Positions 19,157 through 28,595 of a DNA stretch of 64,000 nt are shown here, piece by piece (position 1 is the first letter of the stretch; every line of letters starts with the position of its first letter). The DNA comes from Avichristensenella sp031550535 (lineage in GTDB: Bacteria; Bacillota; Clostridia; Christensenellales; Aristaeellaceae). The DNA lies in the NCBI GenBank assembly GCA_031550535.1, contig JAVBOM010000057.1, positions 1-64,000 of the forward strand. The letters run 5' to 3'. The translations under genes were made by a program, and so were the position numbers. The notes under the pieces were generated by a model. That model had not been told where the DNA came from. It saw nothing but the letters and a program-made list of their open reading frames with translations, and made no database searches.

Positions 19157-20218
19157 ATGAAGCATATCGCGTTACTTGTCACCGCGTCGCCCACTATGGG
19201 CGCGTACGCGCCGTTTTTGCTGCCCGCCGTCCGTTTTCTTGCCGTGAGCTGCTGCCAGGAGACGCGCGAGGCGGCCCCGGAGGACGTGCCCGCCGCGCTG
19301 GACGCCCTGCATGAGGGCGAGGCGCTGCTGATGCTGGACGCGGCCATGCCGCTCGTGTCCGGCGCCGATGCGCGCCTGCTGATGGCCGCCGTGGAGGCGG
19401 GCGCGCCCGCCGCCGTGGCCCGGGGCACAAGCCGCGGCTTCCCGCGCTGCGCCACCAAGGGAAGCGCAGGCAAGCAAGCGGTCGAGATACCGCTATCCCG
19501 CCGCGCGCTGCTGACGGTGAATAGTGCCAAGGACCTGGCGTTCGCGCTCCGCACGCTGCGCCGCGAGAAGAATGACGCGCTGATGGAAAGCGGCGTCCTC
19601 CTGATCGACCCGCGCCAGACGTACATTGATCCCGATGTTTCGGTCGGCCCGGGCACGGTGATTCACCCCGACTGCACGCTGACGGGCGGAACGACAATCG
19701 GTGCGGGTTGCACGCTGCTGCCGAACAGCCGCATTCACGCGTCCCGCGTGGGCGACCATACCACCGTCGAGAGCTCCGTGCTGACCGAGGCCGTTGTCGG
19801 CAGCAAGACCACGGTCGGCCCGTTCGCGTACCTGCGCCCCGGCGCGAGGGTGGGGGACAACTGCCGCGTGGGTGACTTTGTGGAGATCAAGAACAGCGCC
19901 ATCGGCGACGGGACGAAAGTCTCGCACCTGACGTACGTGGGCGACAGCGACCTGGGCAAGCGCATCAACCTGGGCTGCGGCGTCGTGTTCGTCAACTACG
20001 ACGGAAAAAAGAAGCACCGCACCCGGATCGGCGATGACGCGTTCATCGGATGCAATGTAAACCTTGTCTCGCCCGTTCATGTGGGTGAGGGCGCGTATGT
20101 CGCGGCGGGCACCACGGTGACCGAGGACGTGCCGGGCGGCGCGCTGGCCATCGGCCGGGCCAAGCAGGCCGTCAAGGAGGGATGGGTGGCCAAACGAAAA
20201 GAAGAGGGCAAGCTGTAG
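19157..20218 (+). CDS. GlmU-like acetyltransferase with degenerate N-terminal domain
   Basis: 353 residues against about 450 for GlmU. Residues about 145-345 are a left-handed beta-helix with GlmU acetyltransferase landmarks: RPGARVG, VEIKN, KVSHLTYVGD (catalytic histidine), VNYDGKKKHRT and IGCNVNLVSPV. This half should acetylate glucosamine-1-phosphate. The first ~125 residues align in place of the uridylyltransferase domain but are far too short and lack the LAAGxGTRM nucleotide loop, so UTP transfer is unlikely. Residues 94-140 (SRRALLTVNSAKDLAFALRTLR) recall the end of a normal GlmU N domain, which suggests internal deletion of an ancestral bifunctional gene. AAAGGATGG precedes the ATG. 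Confidence 0.75.
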   Translation: MKHIALLVTASPTMGAYAPFLLPAVRFLAVSCCQETREAAPEDVPAALDALHEGEALLMLDAAMPLVSGADARLLMAAVEAGAPAAVARGTSRGFPRCATKGSAGKQAVEIPLSRRALLTVNSAKDLAFALRTLRREKNDALMESGVLLIDPRQTYIDPDVSVGPGTVIHPDCTLTGGTTIGAGCTLLPNSRIHASRVGDHTTVESSVLTEAVVGSKTTVGPFAYLRPGARVGDNCRVGDFVEIKNSAIGDGTKVSHLTYVGDSDLGKRINLGCGVVFVNYDGKKKHRTRIGDDAFIGCNVNLVSPVHVGEGAYVAAGTTVTEDVPGGALAIGRAKQAVKEGWVAKRKEEGKL

Positions 20219-20221
20219 CTG

Positions 20222-20863
20222 ATGGATACATACCTGATCGTGGGGCTGGGCAACCCGGACGCCCGCTACCAGCACACGCGGCACAACGCGGGCTTTGACG
20301 TGATCGAGATCCTGTCGCAGATGACGAAGATACGGCTGAACAAGCGGCGCTCGCGCGCCATTGTGGGCGAGGGGACGTTTGAGGGCAAGCGTCTGGCGCT
20401 CGCCCAGCCGCAGACGTATATGAACCTGAGCGGCGAGAGCGTGGTTCCGCTCGTGTCCTGGTACAAGCCGGGGCCGGGTGGCCTCGTGCTCGTCTATGAC
20501 GACGTGGACCTGCCGCCGGGCACAGTGCGCGTGCGGCCATCCGGGTCCTCCGGCACGCACAACGGCATGCGCTCGGTCATCGGGCTGCTGGGCCGGGACG
20601 ACTTTCCGCGCGTGCGCGTGGGCATCGGCCCGCCGCCGCCCGGCTGGGATATGGCCGACTATGTGGTGTCGCACTACGAATCCGCCGAAGCGCGCAAGGT
20701 GGCGTTTGACAGCTACCTGGTCGCCGCGAACGCCGTCCTGACATACCTGCGCGAGGGCATGGAGCCGTGCATGCGCGCGTATAACCAGAAGGCCGCGAAG
20801 GCAGGCGCGAAGCGGGACGCGGAGGAGAAGGCAGGGGCAGGGGCGGCGGAACAGTCGCAATAG
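20222..20863 (+). CDS. pth: Peptidyl-tRNA hydrolase
   Basis: 213 residues. It cleaves peptidyl-tRNA released from stalled ribosomes. The signatures VGLGNPDARYQHTRHNAGF (with the catalytic histidine), QPQTYMNLSG, YDDVDLPPG and SGTHNGMRS are all present. The C-terminal 25 residues are a lysine/alanine-rich tail longer than usual. It starts three bases after the GlmU-like stop, which suggests coupling. pth followed by mfd is the conserved Firmicutes order. Confidence 0.93.
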   Translation: MDTYLIVGLGNPDARYQHTRHNAGFDVIEILSQMTKIRLNKRRSRAIVGEGTFEGKRLALAQPQTYMNLSGESVVPLVSWYKPGPGGLVLVYDDVDLPPGTVRVRPSGSSGTHNGMRSVIGLLGRDDFPRVRVGIGPPPPGWDMADYVVSHYESAEARKVAFDSYLVAANAVLTYLREGMEPCMRAYNQKAAKAGAKRDAEEKAGAGAAEQSQ

Positions 20864-20875
20864 CGTGGCAATTTA

Positions 20876-20933
20876 GGTAGGGATTCCTTGCGGAATCCCC
20901 TCATGGCGCCCGATTTTTCAAATCAGCGCCGCC
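20876..20933 (+). repeat. Twin-hairpin element, copy 4
   Basis: GGTAGGGATTCC-TTGC-GGAATCCCC then GGCGCCCGATTT-TTC-AAATCAGCGCCGCC. A near-consensus copy lying just after pth. Confidence 0.9.
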
Positions 20934-20938
20934 GGCGC

Positions 20939-21112
20939 GGTAAAGGCGGGAACAGCGCAGGGGGGCGCCCCTTTACCCTAGCTAGGGGATTTCATCCCTT
21001 GTGAATCCCATCATCCGGTGGATTTACCATAGAATTTCTCCCGCCGTGAGGCGAAACGATGGGTTTCCAAAGGGATGAAATCCCTTTGGCAGGGTCTGGG
21101 ACGGAGTCCCAG
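20939..21112. repeat. Palindrome array upstream of mfd
   Basis: Stem GGTAAAGG/CCTTTACC at 20939-20946 and 20970-20977. GGGATTTCATCCC at 20986-20998 is the exact reverse complement of GGGATGAAATCCC at 21072-21084. CTGGGAC-GGA-GTCCCAG lies at 21096-21112. These are unlike the twin-hairpin family and look like a second intergenic repeat type. Confidence 0.6.
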
Positions 21113-21151
21113 CGTTCCCCCTACCACACCCCACCCCATAAAGGAGTACGC

Positions 21152-24100
21152 GTGAGGGATTTCTTTTTTGAACCGCTCAAGGGATACGCGCCGTATCAGA
21201 ATCTGCTTGGCGCGGCGAAAGCACGCTCGCTCGTGACGGCGTTTGGCATGGCGGAGGGGCAGAAGGCCCACCTGGCCGCCGCGCTCAGCCGCGACACGGG
21301 CCGCCCCGTGCTGCTCGTCGTGCCGAACGAGGGGCAGGCGGCGCGCGCGTTTGACGACCTGACGCAGTTCCTGGGCGAGGGCGTGTATCTGCTGCCCCCG
21401 CGCGAGGTGGCGCTGTACCACGCGTCCGCCGCGAGCCGCGACGTGCTCAACCGCCGCGTGGAGGCGCTGCATGCCGCCGCGACGGGCGAGGCGCGCGTGA
21501 TTGTTGCGTCCGCTGACGCTTTGCAGCACCAACTGATGCCCGCCGAGGGCTTTCTTAGGCACGAGCAGCGGCTGTCCGTGGGGCAGCGGCTGGAACCGCG
21601 CGCGCTCGCGGACGCGCTGGCCAGGGCCGGGTACGAGCGTGAGGACCGCGTGGACGCCAAGGGGCAGTTTGCCGCGCGCGGCAACATCCTGGACGTGTTC
21701 CCGCCGAACCAATCCAGCGCGCTGCGCATCGAGTGGTTTGACGACGAGATCGATTCCATCCGCCTCTTTGAGACATCCTCCCAGCGGTCCAGCGAGAACC
21801 TCACCGCGGCCGTGCTGCCGCCCGCCGCCGAGCTATTGCCCGTGGACGCCGCGCAGACCGAATGGGCGGCCGATACGCTGCTCGCGGCGCTGAACAGCGC
21901 GCTGACTAAGCGCGGGCACGTGGCCATGGAAGCCGCGAAAGCGGACGATGAAGAAGAGGGCGACTGGGATACGCTGCCCGCGCTGGATAACATTGAGGAC
22001 ACGGCGCGCCTGCACCTGACGCCCGGTACCTCGGACGACAAGCTGGCCACCCACATCCACCGCCACATCGACGCGCTGCGCGCGGGCGGCGGGTTCGTGG
22101 GCATGGAGGCGTACGTCCCGCTGCTGTACCCCAGGACGTTCACCGTCCAAGACTGGCTGAACGACCCCGCCGTGCTGCTGGATGAGCCGGATAAGCTGCA
22201 AAACGCGTGCGAGAACCGGCAGTTGGAGTATGCGGAGACGTTCAAGAACGCGCTGGAGCGCGGCGAGGCGTTGCCCGCGCAGGCGAATTTGCTGATCGAC
22301 GGCGCGGAACTGCTGCCGCGCCTGACCGCAAAGGGCGGTGTACTGCTCTCGTCGTTCCTGCGCACGATGGCGGGGCTGCGGCCCAAGGAGATCATCAAGA
22401 TCGAGGGTACCGGCGCGACGGCGTACCAGAACCAGTTCAAGGAGCTCGCGCAGGATTTAACGACGTGGGCCGCGGACGGCTGGCGCGTGGCGCTGCTCGC
22501 GGGCGGCACATCGCGCGGGGAGCGGCTGCTGGGGAACCTCACGGAGATGAGCGTCGCGGTCAACATGCCGAAAACGGAGCCGAAGGCCATCGCGCCCGGC
22601 GCGGCGGTGATCCTGCCGCTGTCGCTGACGCACGGGTTTCTGTACCCGGAGCTGAAGTTCGCCATCATCGCGGATGGCGATGTCTACGGCGCGGCGTACC
22701 AGAAGCGGCGTGCCAGGCGGAACGCGGGGGAGCGCATCGCCGCGTTCACGGATCTGTCCGTGGGGGACTATGTTGTGCACGAGAGCCACGGCGTGGGCGT
22801 GTACCGGGGCACGGTGCGCTTGCAGAGCGAAGGCCTCTGGCGCGACTATCTGTTCATCCAGTACCAGGGCAACGACAAGCTGTACGTGCCCACCGACCAG
22901 ATGGACCGTGTGCAGCGGTATATCGGATCGGATGGTGTAGCGCCGAAGATCAACAAGCTGGGCGGCGGCGAGTGGCAGCGGCAGAAGCAGCGTGTCAAGC
23001 AGTCCATCCGCCAGGTGGCGTTTGATCTGGTGAAGCTCTACGCCGCGCGCAAGGCCACGCAGGGCTTTGCCTTCGCCCCCGACAACGCGTGGCAGCGCCA
23101 GTTTGAGGATAGCTTCCCCTACGAGGAAACGCCGGACCAGCTCCAGGCCGTGGAGGAGATCAAGGCCGACATGCAGGCGCCCTACGTGATGGACCGCCTG
23201 CTCTGCGGCGACGTGGGCTACGGCAAGACCGAGGTGGCGCTCCGGGCCGCGTTCAAGGCCGCGCTGGACGGCAAGCAGGTCGCCATCCTCGTGCCGACGA
23301 CGATCCTGGCGCAGCAGCACTTCAACACGGTCAAGGACCGGTTCCACGGCTTCCCGGTGAAGTTCGAGGTCATCAGCCGGTTCAAGACCGCCGGGGAGCA
23401 GGCGGGCATTCTAAAGCGCGTGGAGGCGGGGGATATTGACATCCTGATCGGCACGCACCGGCTGCTCGGCAAGGACGTGAAGTTCAAGAACCTTGGCCTT
23501 TTGATCGTGGACGAGGAACAGCGTTTCGGCGTGCAGCACAAGGAGACGATCAAGAACCTGCGGCAGAATGTCGACGTGCTGACGCTTTCCGCGACGCCGA
23601 TCCCACGCACGCTGCACATGTCCATGGTGGGCATCCGGGACATGAGCCTGCTGGAAACGCCGCCGGAGGAGCGGTATCCGGTGCAAACCTACGTATTGGA
23701 GTACACGGACGGCCTCGTGCGCGACGCGATTCTGCGGGAGCTGGCGCGCGGCGGGCAGGCGTACATCCTGTACAACCACGTGGAGCGGATCGAGCGGTTT
23801 TATGAGAAGCTGCGCGCGCTGGTGCCGGAGGCGCGCATCGCCATCGGCCACGGGCAGATGCGCGAGCACGTGCTGGAAGACGTGATGCTGGACTTCTACG
23901 AGGGCCGGTACGACGTGCTGCTGTGCACGACAATCATTGAATCGGGCCTGGACATTCCGCGCTGCAACACGCTGATCGTCTGCGAGGCCGATCACTTCGG
24001 GCTCTCGCAGCTCTATCAGCTCAGGGGCCGCGTGGGGCGGTCCAACCGGCTGGCGTACGCGTACCTGACCGTGCAGCCCAACAAAGTCCTGACCGAGACG

Positions 24101-24814
24101 GCCGACAAGCGCCTGTCCGCCATCCGGGAGTTTACGACGTTTGGCTCCGGGTTCCGCATCGCCATGCGCGATTTGGAAATTCGCGGCGCGGGCAACCTGC
24201 TCGGCGCGGAGCAACACGGGTTCCTCTCCACGGTCGGCTATGACATGTACTGCAAGCTGATGGAGGAGACGGTCCGCGAGATACGCGGGGAGATGGGGGA
24301 CACCGCCGCGGTGGAGACGCGGGTGGAGTACCCGATCGACGCTTTTTTGCCGGCGGAATACGTGCCTTCCGACGCGCAGCGCATCGAGCTGTACAAGCGC
24401 ATCGCCGCCGTGGACAGCCGGGACGCGCTGGACGACCTGGTCGAGGAGGTCACGGACCGGTACGGCGACCCGCCGCCGCAGGTGGGGCTGCTGCTGTCCG
24501 TGGCGCTGCTGAAATCGAGCTGCAACAAGCTGGGCATCGATTTTATCGGGCACACGCCGGGGCAGGTGAAAATGCGCTTCGCGGAGGGCATTTCGCCGGA
24601 CCTCGGGAAGCTGTTCGGTGCGGTGACACAGGCGGATCAGCGGCTGACGTTCTCCGCCAAGCCGCCGGTCAGTCTGATCCTGCGCGCGCCGGGGCTGACG
24701 CCCGAGGCGCTGCTGAACGAGGCGGTCGGCGCGATGGAGAAGGTCGCCCACGGCATGACGGCCGGAGCAGGCGGGGCGCTCGCGGCGGAACCCGCCACGC
24801 GGGTGCCGGTATAA
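21152..24814 (+). CDS. mfd: Transcription-repair coupling factor
   Basis: 1220 residues from a GTG at 21152, with AAAGGAG five to six bases upstream. It removes stalled RNA polymerase and recruits UvrA. The UvrB-like N-terminal domains (about 1-360), the RNA-polymerase interaction domain (DLSVGDYVVHESHGVGVYRG, about 540-610), the RecG-like translocase with Walker A GDVGYGKT and DEEQ box, TRG-type RGRVGRSNR and the C-terminal UvrA-masking domain are in order. The frame extends further upstream, but that part crosses palindromic repeats and has no suitable start. Confidence 0.95.
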   Translation: MRDFFFEPLKGYAPYQNLLGAAKARSLVTAFGMAEGQKAHLAAALSRDTGRPVLLVVPNEGQAARAFDDLTQFLGEGVYLLPPREVALYHASAASRDVLNRRVEALHAAATGEARVIVASADALQHQLMPAEGFLRHEQRLSVGQRLEPRALADALARAGYEREDRVDAKGQFAARGNILDVFPPNQSSALRIEWFDDEIDSIRLFETSSQRSSENLTAAVLPPAAELLPVDAAQTEWAADTLLAALNSALTKRGHVAMEAAKADDEEEGDWDTLPALDNIEDTARLHLTPGTSDDKLATHIHRHIDALRAGGGFVGMEAYVPLLYPRTFTVQDWLNDPAVLLDEPDKLQNACENRQLEYAETFKNALERGEALPAQANLLIDGAELLPRLTAKGGVLLSSFLRTMAGLRPKEIIKIEGTGATAYQNQFKELAQDLTTWAADGWRVALLAGGTSRGERLLGNLTEMSVAVNMPKTEPKAIAPGAAVILPLSLTHGFLYPELKFAIIADGDVYGAAYQKRRARRNAGERIAAFTDLSVGDYVVHESHGVGVYRGTVRLQSEGLWRDYLFIQYQGNDKLYVPTDQMDRVQRYIGSDGVAPKINKLGGGEWQRQKQRVKQSIRQVAFDLVKLYAARKATQGFAFAPDNAWQRQFEDSFPYEETPDQLQAVEEIKADMQAPYVMDRLLCGDVGYGKTEVALRAAFKAALDGKQVAILVPTTILAQQHFNTVKDRFHGFPVKFEVISRFKTAGEQAGILKRVEAGDIDILIGTHRLLGKDVKFKNLGLLIVDEEQRFGVQHKETIKNLRQNVDVLTLSATPIPRTLHMSMVGIRDMSLLETPPEERYPVQTYVLEYTDGLVRDAILRELARGGQAYILYNHVERIERFYEKLRALVPEARIAIGHGQMREHVLEDVMLDFYEGRYDVLLCTTIIESGLDIPRCNTLIVCEADHFGLSQLYQLRGRVGRSNRLAYAYLTVQPNKVLTETADKRLSAIREFTTFGSGFRIAMRDLEIRGAGNLLGAEQHGFLSTVGYDMYCKLMEETVREIRGEMGDTAAVETRVEYPIDAFLPAEYVPSDAQRIELYKRIAAVDSRDALDDLVEEVTDRYGDPPPQVGLLLSVALLKSSCNKLGIDFIGHTPGQVKMRFAEGISPDLGKLFGAVTQADQRLTFSAKPPVSLILRAPGLTPEALLNEAVGAMEKVAHGMTAGAGGALAAEPATRVPV

Positions 24815-24907
24815 CGGGGCAGGGGCACACATAAGTAGGATCGATGATAGAGTTTTCGGCCCAAACGGGCCATACTAGGCACATAATCAGCATATGAGGA
24901 GGCATGC

Positions 24908-25693
24908 ATGGTCATTGCGGTGAATGGCGCGAACGTATACTACGAGCAGCACGGCGTGGGTGAAAGCAACGTGCTGCTGCTGCATGGCTGGGGGTGCTCC
25001 ACGGAACTGTGGAAGCCCGTGACCGAGCGGCTGCAAAAGCGCGCGCGCGTCACCGTGATCGATTTTCCCGGCTTTGGCCGGAGTAGCCGCCCGCCGGAAC
25101 CGTGGGGCGCGCAGGACTACAGCGCGATGGTCGCGTCGCTGATCAAGGCGCTGGACATCCGGGGGTGCCATGTCATCGGCCACTCGCACGGGGGGCGCAC
25201 GGCGCTGCTGCTGGCGTCGGAAAAGCCGGAGCTGATCGGCAAGGTCGTGGCGGTGGGCGCGTCCGGGCTGCGCGGGGAGCAAACCGAGGCGCAGAAGCAG
25301 CGCGCACAGGCGTACAAGCGCCTGCGCAACTGGGCGGACACGGCGGAAAAGCTGCGTGTGTTCGGCTCGCTGCCGGAGATTGCGCGCGATGCGCTGCGGA
25401 AGAAGTACGGCTCCCGCGACTATAACGCGCTGGACGCCGAAATGCGGGGAACGTTCGTCAAGGTGGTCAACTTTGATCTGGCGCCGTGCCTTCCGGCTAT
25501 CAAAGCGCCGACATTGCTCGTCTGGGGCGACCGGGACACGGAAACGCCGCTGTGGATGGGCAAGAGGATGGAAGAACTGATCCCCGACGCGGGGCTGGTG
25601 GTCCTTACTGGCGGTTCCCACTACGCGTACCTGGAGCAGTGCGACCGGTTTTGCCGCATTGTAGAACACTTTTTGTTTGGAGGGGCTCGATGA
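24908..25693 (+). CDS. Alpha/beta hydrolase
   Basis: 261 residues. The nucleophile is S93 in GHSHGG, the oxyanion HGWGC lies at 26-30, the acid is in GDRDTETP and the histidine is in GGSHYAYLE, so the triad is complete. The family covers esterases, lipases and C-C hydrolases, and the substrate is unknown. GAGGAGG lies upstream of the ATG at 24908. The stop overlaps the MurF-like start by four bases, and ddl follows, so a role in cell-wall precursor metabolism (for example a depsipeptide or D-amino-acid ester) is worth considering, but that is inference. Confidence 0.85.
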   Translation: MVIAVNGANVYYEQHGVGESNVLLLHGWGCSTELWKPVTERLQKRARVTVIDFPGFGRSSRPPEPWGAQDYSAMVASLIKALDIRGCHVIGHSHGGRTALLLASEKPELIGKVVAVGASGLRGEQTEAQKQRAQAYKRLRNWADTAEKLRVFGSLPEIARDALRKKYGSRDYNALDAEMRGTFVKVVNFDLAPCLPAIKAPTLLVWGDRDTETPLWMGKRMEELIPDAGLVVLTGGSHYAYLEQCDRFCRIVEHFLFGGAR

Positions 25694-27264
25694 TCCGGCC
25701 CGTTTTTATGGTGGTGACGGCGCTCGCGTCCGTCCTATGCGCGCGGGTGGCGCTGCAATACTATCAACTGGAGAGCTATCAGCTGGACGGCTATTTCCGC
25801 GCGCTGCGTCGGAACTGGATGCGCGCGTTCCTGCCGGGCCTCTGTGTGACGGTGTTTGCGTGCCTGTTTTTGAGCCTCATGGTGTCCATCACCTTTGAGG
25901 ACTGGCTGATGGCGCTCGGCCTCGCGGTGGTGCTCGGTGTGGCCGCGCTGGCGTACTTCCTGCAGCGCCGCGTGCCCGCGAAAAAGCCACTGGTGTTCAC
26001 GGCGCGCGTCAAGCGCCTGATCGGTGCGCTGGCCATCGTGTCGCTGGGCGTGGCCGCGCTGGTGCTGTACGGCGCGCACAACCTGACGCTGTCGCTGCTG
26101 CTGCCCGCGCTCGCCCCGCTGCTGCTGGCGCTGGCCGCGCTTCTCATGCTGGGGCCGGAGTGCTACATCAACCATTTGTATCTCCGCGACGCGATGAAGC
26201 GGCTGGACGCGATGCCGGACCTCATCAAGATCGGCATCACGGGCAGCTACGGCAAGACGACCGCGAAATACATGCTGGAAACGATCCTTTCGGAAAAGTA
26301 CCGCGTGCTCATCACGCCCGGCAGCTTCAACACCAGCATGGGCGTCACGCGCGTCGTCCGGGAGCAGCTGGCGCCGGACCATCAGGTGTTCATCGCCGAG
26401 ATGGGCGCGCGGCATATGGGGGATATCCGCCTGCTGTGCAAGCTCGTGCGGCCGAAGTACGGCCTGCTGACCTCCATCGGCCCGCAGCATTTGGAGACAT
26501 TCCGCACACAGGAGAACATCGTCACGGAGAAAACCGAGCTCGTCCGCGCGATTCCAAAGGACGGCGCGATGGTGTTCGCGGCGGACGGAGGCCTGTGCGA
26601 AAATGAGTATAATAAGGCAACGTGCCCCAAGCACCTCGCGGGAACGAGCACCGGGGGGCTGGGCCTTTCCGCGAACGACATTGAGGTCGGCCCGTTCGGC
26701 AGCCGATTCACGCTGACGGACGGCGAGCGCGAGATTCGCTGCGAAACGCGGCTGCTCGGCAGCCACAACATCACGAATTTGCTCGTCGCCTGCACCCTGG
26801 CGCGGGTGCTCGGGCTGGACTTTGAGACCATCGCGCGCGGCGTCTCCCGGGTGCGGCCCGTGGATCACCGCCTGCAACTGCTGGACACCGGCAGCGGCGT
26901 TACCGTCATCGACGACGCGTTCAACGCGAACCCGGTCGGCGCGAACGCCGCGCTGGATGTGCTGCGGGATTTCCCGGGCCGCCGCATCGTCGTGACTCCT
27001 GGCTTTGTGGAGCTGGGCGAAAAGGAGGCGGAGTTCAACCGCGCGCTGGGCGAAAAGATGGCCGAATGCGCGGACATCGCCGTGCTGGTGGGCAAGCGGC
27101 ATACGGAGCCGATTGCCGAAGGGCTGCGCGCCAAGGCGTTCGCGGCGGAAAACCTGCACGTGGTCACCAGCCTGGACGAGAGCAGCGCGCTGCTTAGCAC
27201 CGTGCTGCGCCCGGGCGACGTGGTGCTGTACGAGAACGACCTGCCGGATAATTACCAGGAGTGA
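25690..27264 (+). CDS. MurF-like Mur ligase with N-terminal membrane segments
   Basis: 524 residues from the ATG at 25690 (ATGA overlap with the hydrolase). Residues about 1-160 hold four to five hydrophobic segments (MIRPVFMVVTALAS, LPGLCVTVFACLFLSLM, and others). The Mur ligase starts near 175 with P-loop GSYGKTT (K189), then GSFNTSMGV, EMGARHMGD and SHNITN, and the C-terminal domain with DDAFNANPVGA. MurF joins D-Ala-D-Ala to the UDP-MurNAc-tripeptide, and normal MurF is soluble and about 450 residues. Here the ligase is tethered to the membrane. ddl lies downstream. It could be the main MurF or a specialised ligase. Confidence 0.8.
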   Translation: MIRPVFMVVTALASVLCARVALQYYQLESYQLDGYFRALRRNWMRAFLPGLCVTVFACLFLSLMVSITFEDWLMALGLAVVLGVAALAYFLQRRVPAKKPLVFTARVKRLIGALAIVSLGVAALVLYGAHNLTLSLLLPALAPLLLALAALLMLGPECYINHLYLRDAMKRLDAMPDLIKIGITGSYGKTTAKYMLETILSEKYRVLITPGSFNTSMGVTRVVREQLAPDHQVFIAEMGARHMGDIRLLCKLVRPKYGLLTSIGPQHLETFRTQENIVTEKTELVRAIPKDGAMVFAADGGLCENEYNKATCPKHLAGTSTGGLGLSANDIEVGPFGSRFTLTDGEREIRCETRLLGSHNITNLLVACTLARVLGLDFETIARGVSRVRPVDHRLQLLDTGSGVTVIDDAFNANPVGANAALDVLRDFPGRRIVVTPGFVELGEKEAEFNRALGEKMAECADIAVLVGKRHTEPIAEGLRAKAFAAENLHVVTSLDESSALLSTVLRPGDVVLYENDLPDNYQE

Positions 27265-27272
27265 ACGAACGC

Positions 27273-27322
27273 GGGATTCCTTGCGGAATGCCCGGAGGGC
27301 GCTGATGATCAAATCCGCGCCG
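27273..27322 (+). repeat. Twin-hairpin element, copy 5 (divergent)
   Basis: GGGATTCC-TTGC-GGAATGCCC, then GGGCGCTGAT-GATC-AAATCCGCGCC. It ends 21 bases before the ddl ATG. Confidence 0.75.
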
Positions 27323-27342
27323 TTTTCGAGGGAGGGAACGAA

Positions 27343-28557
27343 ATGGAGAAGATTCGCCTGGCCGTGCTTTTTGGCGGCCGCGCCTGTGAGCATGACGTAT
27401 CCATCATCAGCGCGCTGCAGTGCATGGACGCGATTGACGCGTCGCAATACGACATCGTGCCCGTGTATATCGCCAGGGACGGCGCGTGGTACACCGGGCA
27501 GCCGCTCCGTCGTCTGGATTTTGTGCGCGCGTTCCAGCCGGGCGCTCCGGGCGTCACCCGCGTGTATCCGGACGTGACGGCGGGGTCCGGCGCGCTGCTG
27601 GCCATCGAGCGCAAGAAGGGCTTGCTGGGCGGCGGGGACAGCCTCACCGTGGCCGCGCGGATCGATGTGGCGCTGCTGGCGTTCCACGGCATGAACGGCG
27701 AGGACGGGGCCGTGCAGGGCCTCCTGGAGCTGATGAACGTGCCGTACACATCCAGCGGGCTGCTCGGCTCCGCCGTAGGCATGGACAAGATCGCCATGCG
27801 GCAGCTTTTCCGGGGTTGCGGCTTCCCGGTGCTGGACGACATGTGGTTCACGCGCGCGGAATGGGGTAAGGGCGCGGACGCGGTCATCGCCCGCGTGGAG
27901 GGCGCGCTGCGCTACCCCGTGTTCGTCAAGCCCGCCAATCTCGGCTCGTCCATCGGCATCTCCCGCGCGGGGGACCGGGACGCGCTGCGCGAGGCGATCG
28001 AGGTCGCGCTGAGCTACGACCGGCGCGTGATCGTGGAAAAAGGCATCGAAAGCCCGGTGGAGGTCAATTGCTCCGTGCTCGGCTTTGACGACGACGTGAC
28101 GCCTTCCGTGCTGGAAATGCCGGTCAGTTGGAAGGAATTCCTGACCTTCGACGAGAAGTATCTACGCGGCGGCAAGGGGGCCAAGGGCGAGAGCGCGAAG
28201 GGCGCGGGCGGCATGGAATCGCTCACCCGGCGCATCCCCGCCCCGATTGGGGACGAAAAGACCGCGCGCATCCAGTCCCTCGCGGCGGACATCTTCCGCG
28301 TGCTGGACTGCAAGGGCGTCGTGCGCATCGACTTCATGCTGGACGGCGACGAGGTGTACGTGGGAGAGATCAACACGATCCCCGGGTCGCTGTCGTTCTA
28401 CCTGTGGGAGCCGATGGGCGTTCCGTACCCGAAGCTGGTCGAAAAGATGGTCGAGTTCGCCTACCGGGCGCACGCCGAAAAGAACCGCTCGGTCTTTGCA
28501 TTTGATTCCAGCATCCTGCAGAAGGTGAACCTGGGGACAAAGGGCAGCAAACGCTGA
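27343..28557 (+). CDS. ddl: D-alanine--D-alanine ligase
   Basis: 404 residues. It makes the D-Ala-D-Ala dipeptide for peptidoglycan. VLFGGRACEHDVSIISA is the N-terminal Ddl motif, FVKPANLGSSIGISR is the ATP-grasp loop, and GEINTIPGSLSFYLWE holds the Mg2+ ligands and oxyanion region. An unusual Gly/Lys-rich insert (residues about 277-300, GGKGAKGESAKGAGG) lies in the loop near the active site and is not typical. GGGAGGG precedes the ATG. It follows the MurF-like ligase, its metabolic partner. Confidence 0.9.
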   Translation: MEKIRLAVLFGGRACEHDVSIISALQCMDAIDASQYDIVPVYIARDGAWYTGQPLRRLDFVRAFQPGAPGVTRVYPDVTAGSGALLAIERKKGLLGGGDSLTVAARIDVALLAFHGMNGEDGAVQGLLELMNVPYTSSGLLGSAVGMDKIAMRQLFRGCGFPVLDDMWFTRAEWGKGADAVIARVEGALRYPVFVKPANLGSSIGISRAGDRDALREAIEVALSYDRRVIVEKGIESPVEVNCSVLGFDDDVTPSVLEMPVSWKEFLTFDEKYLRGGKGAKGESAKGAGGMESLTRRIPAPIGDEKTARIQSLAADIFRVLDCKGVVRIDFMLDGDEVYVGEINTIPGSLSFYLWEPMGVPYPKLVEKMVEFAYRAHAEKNRSVFAFDSSILQKVNLGTKGSKR

Positions 28558-28595
28558 ACCCGCTGGAAAAAGCCGACACGAAAGGAGCAGCCCGT

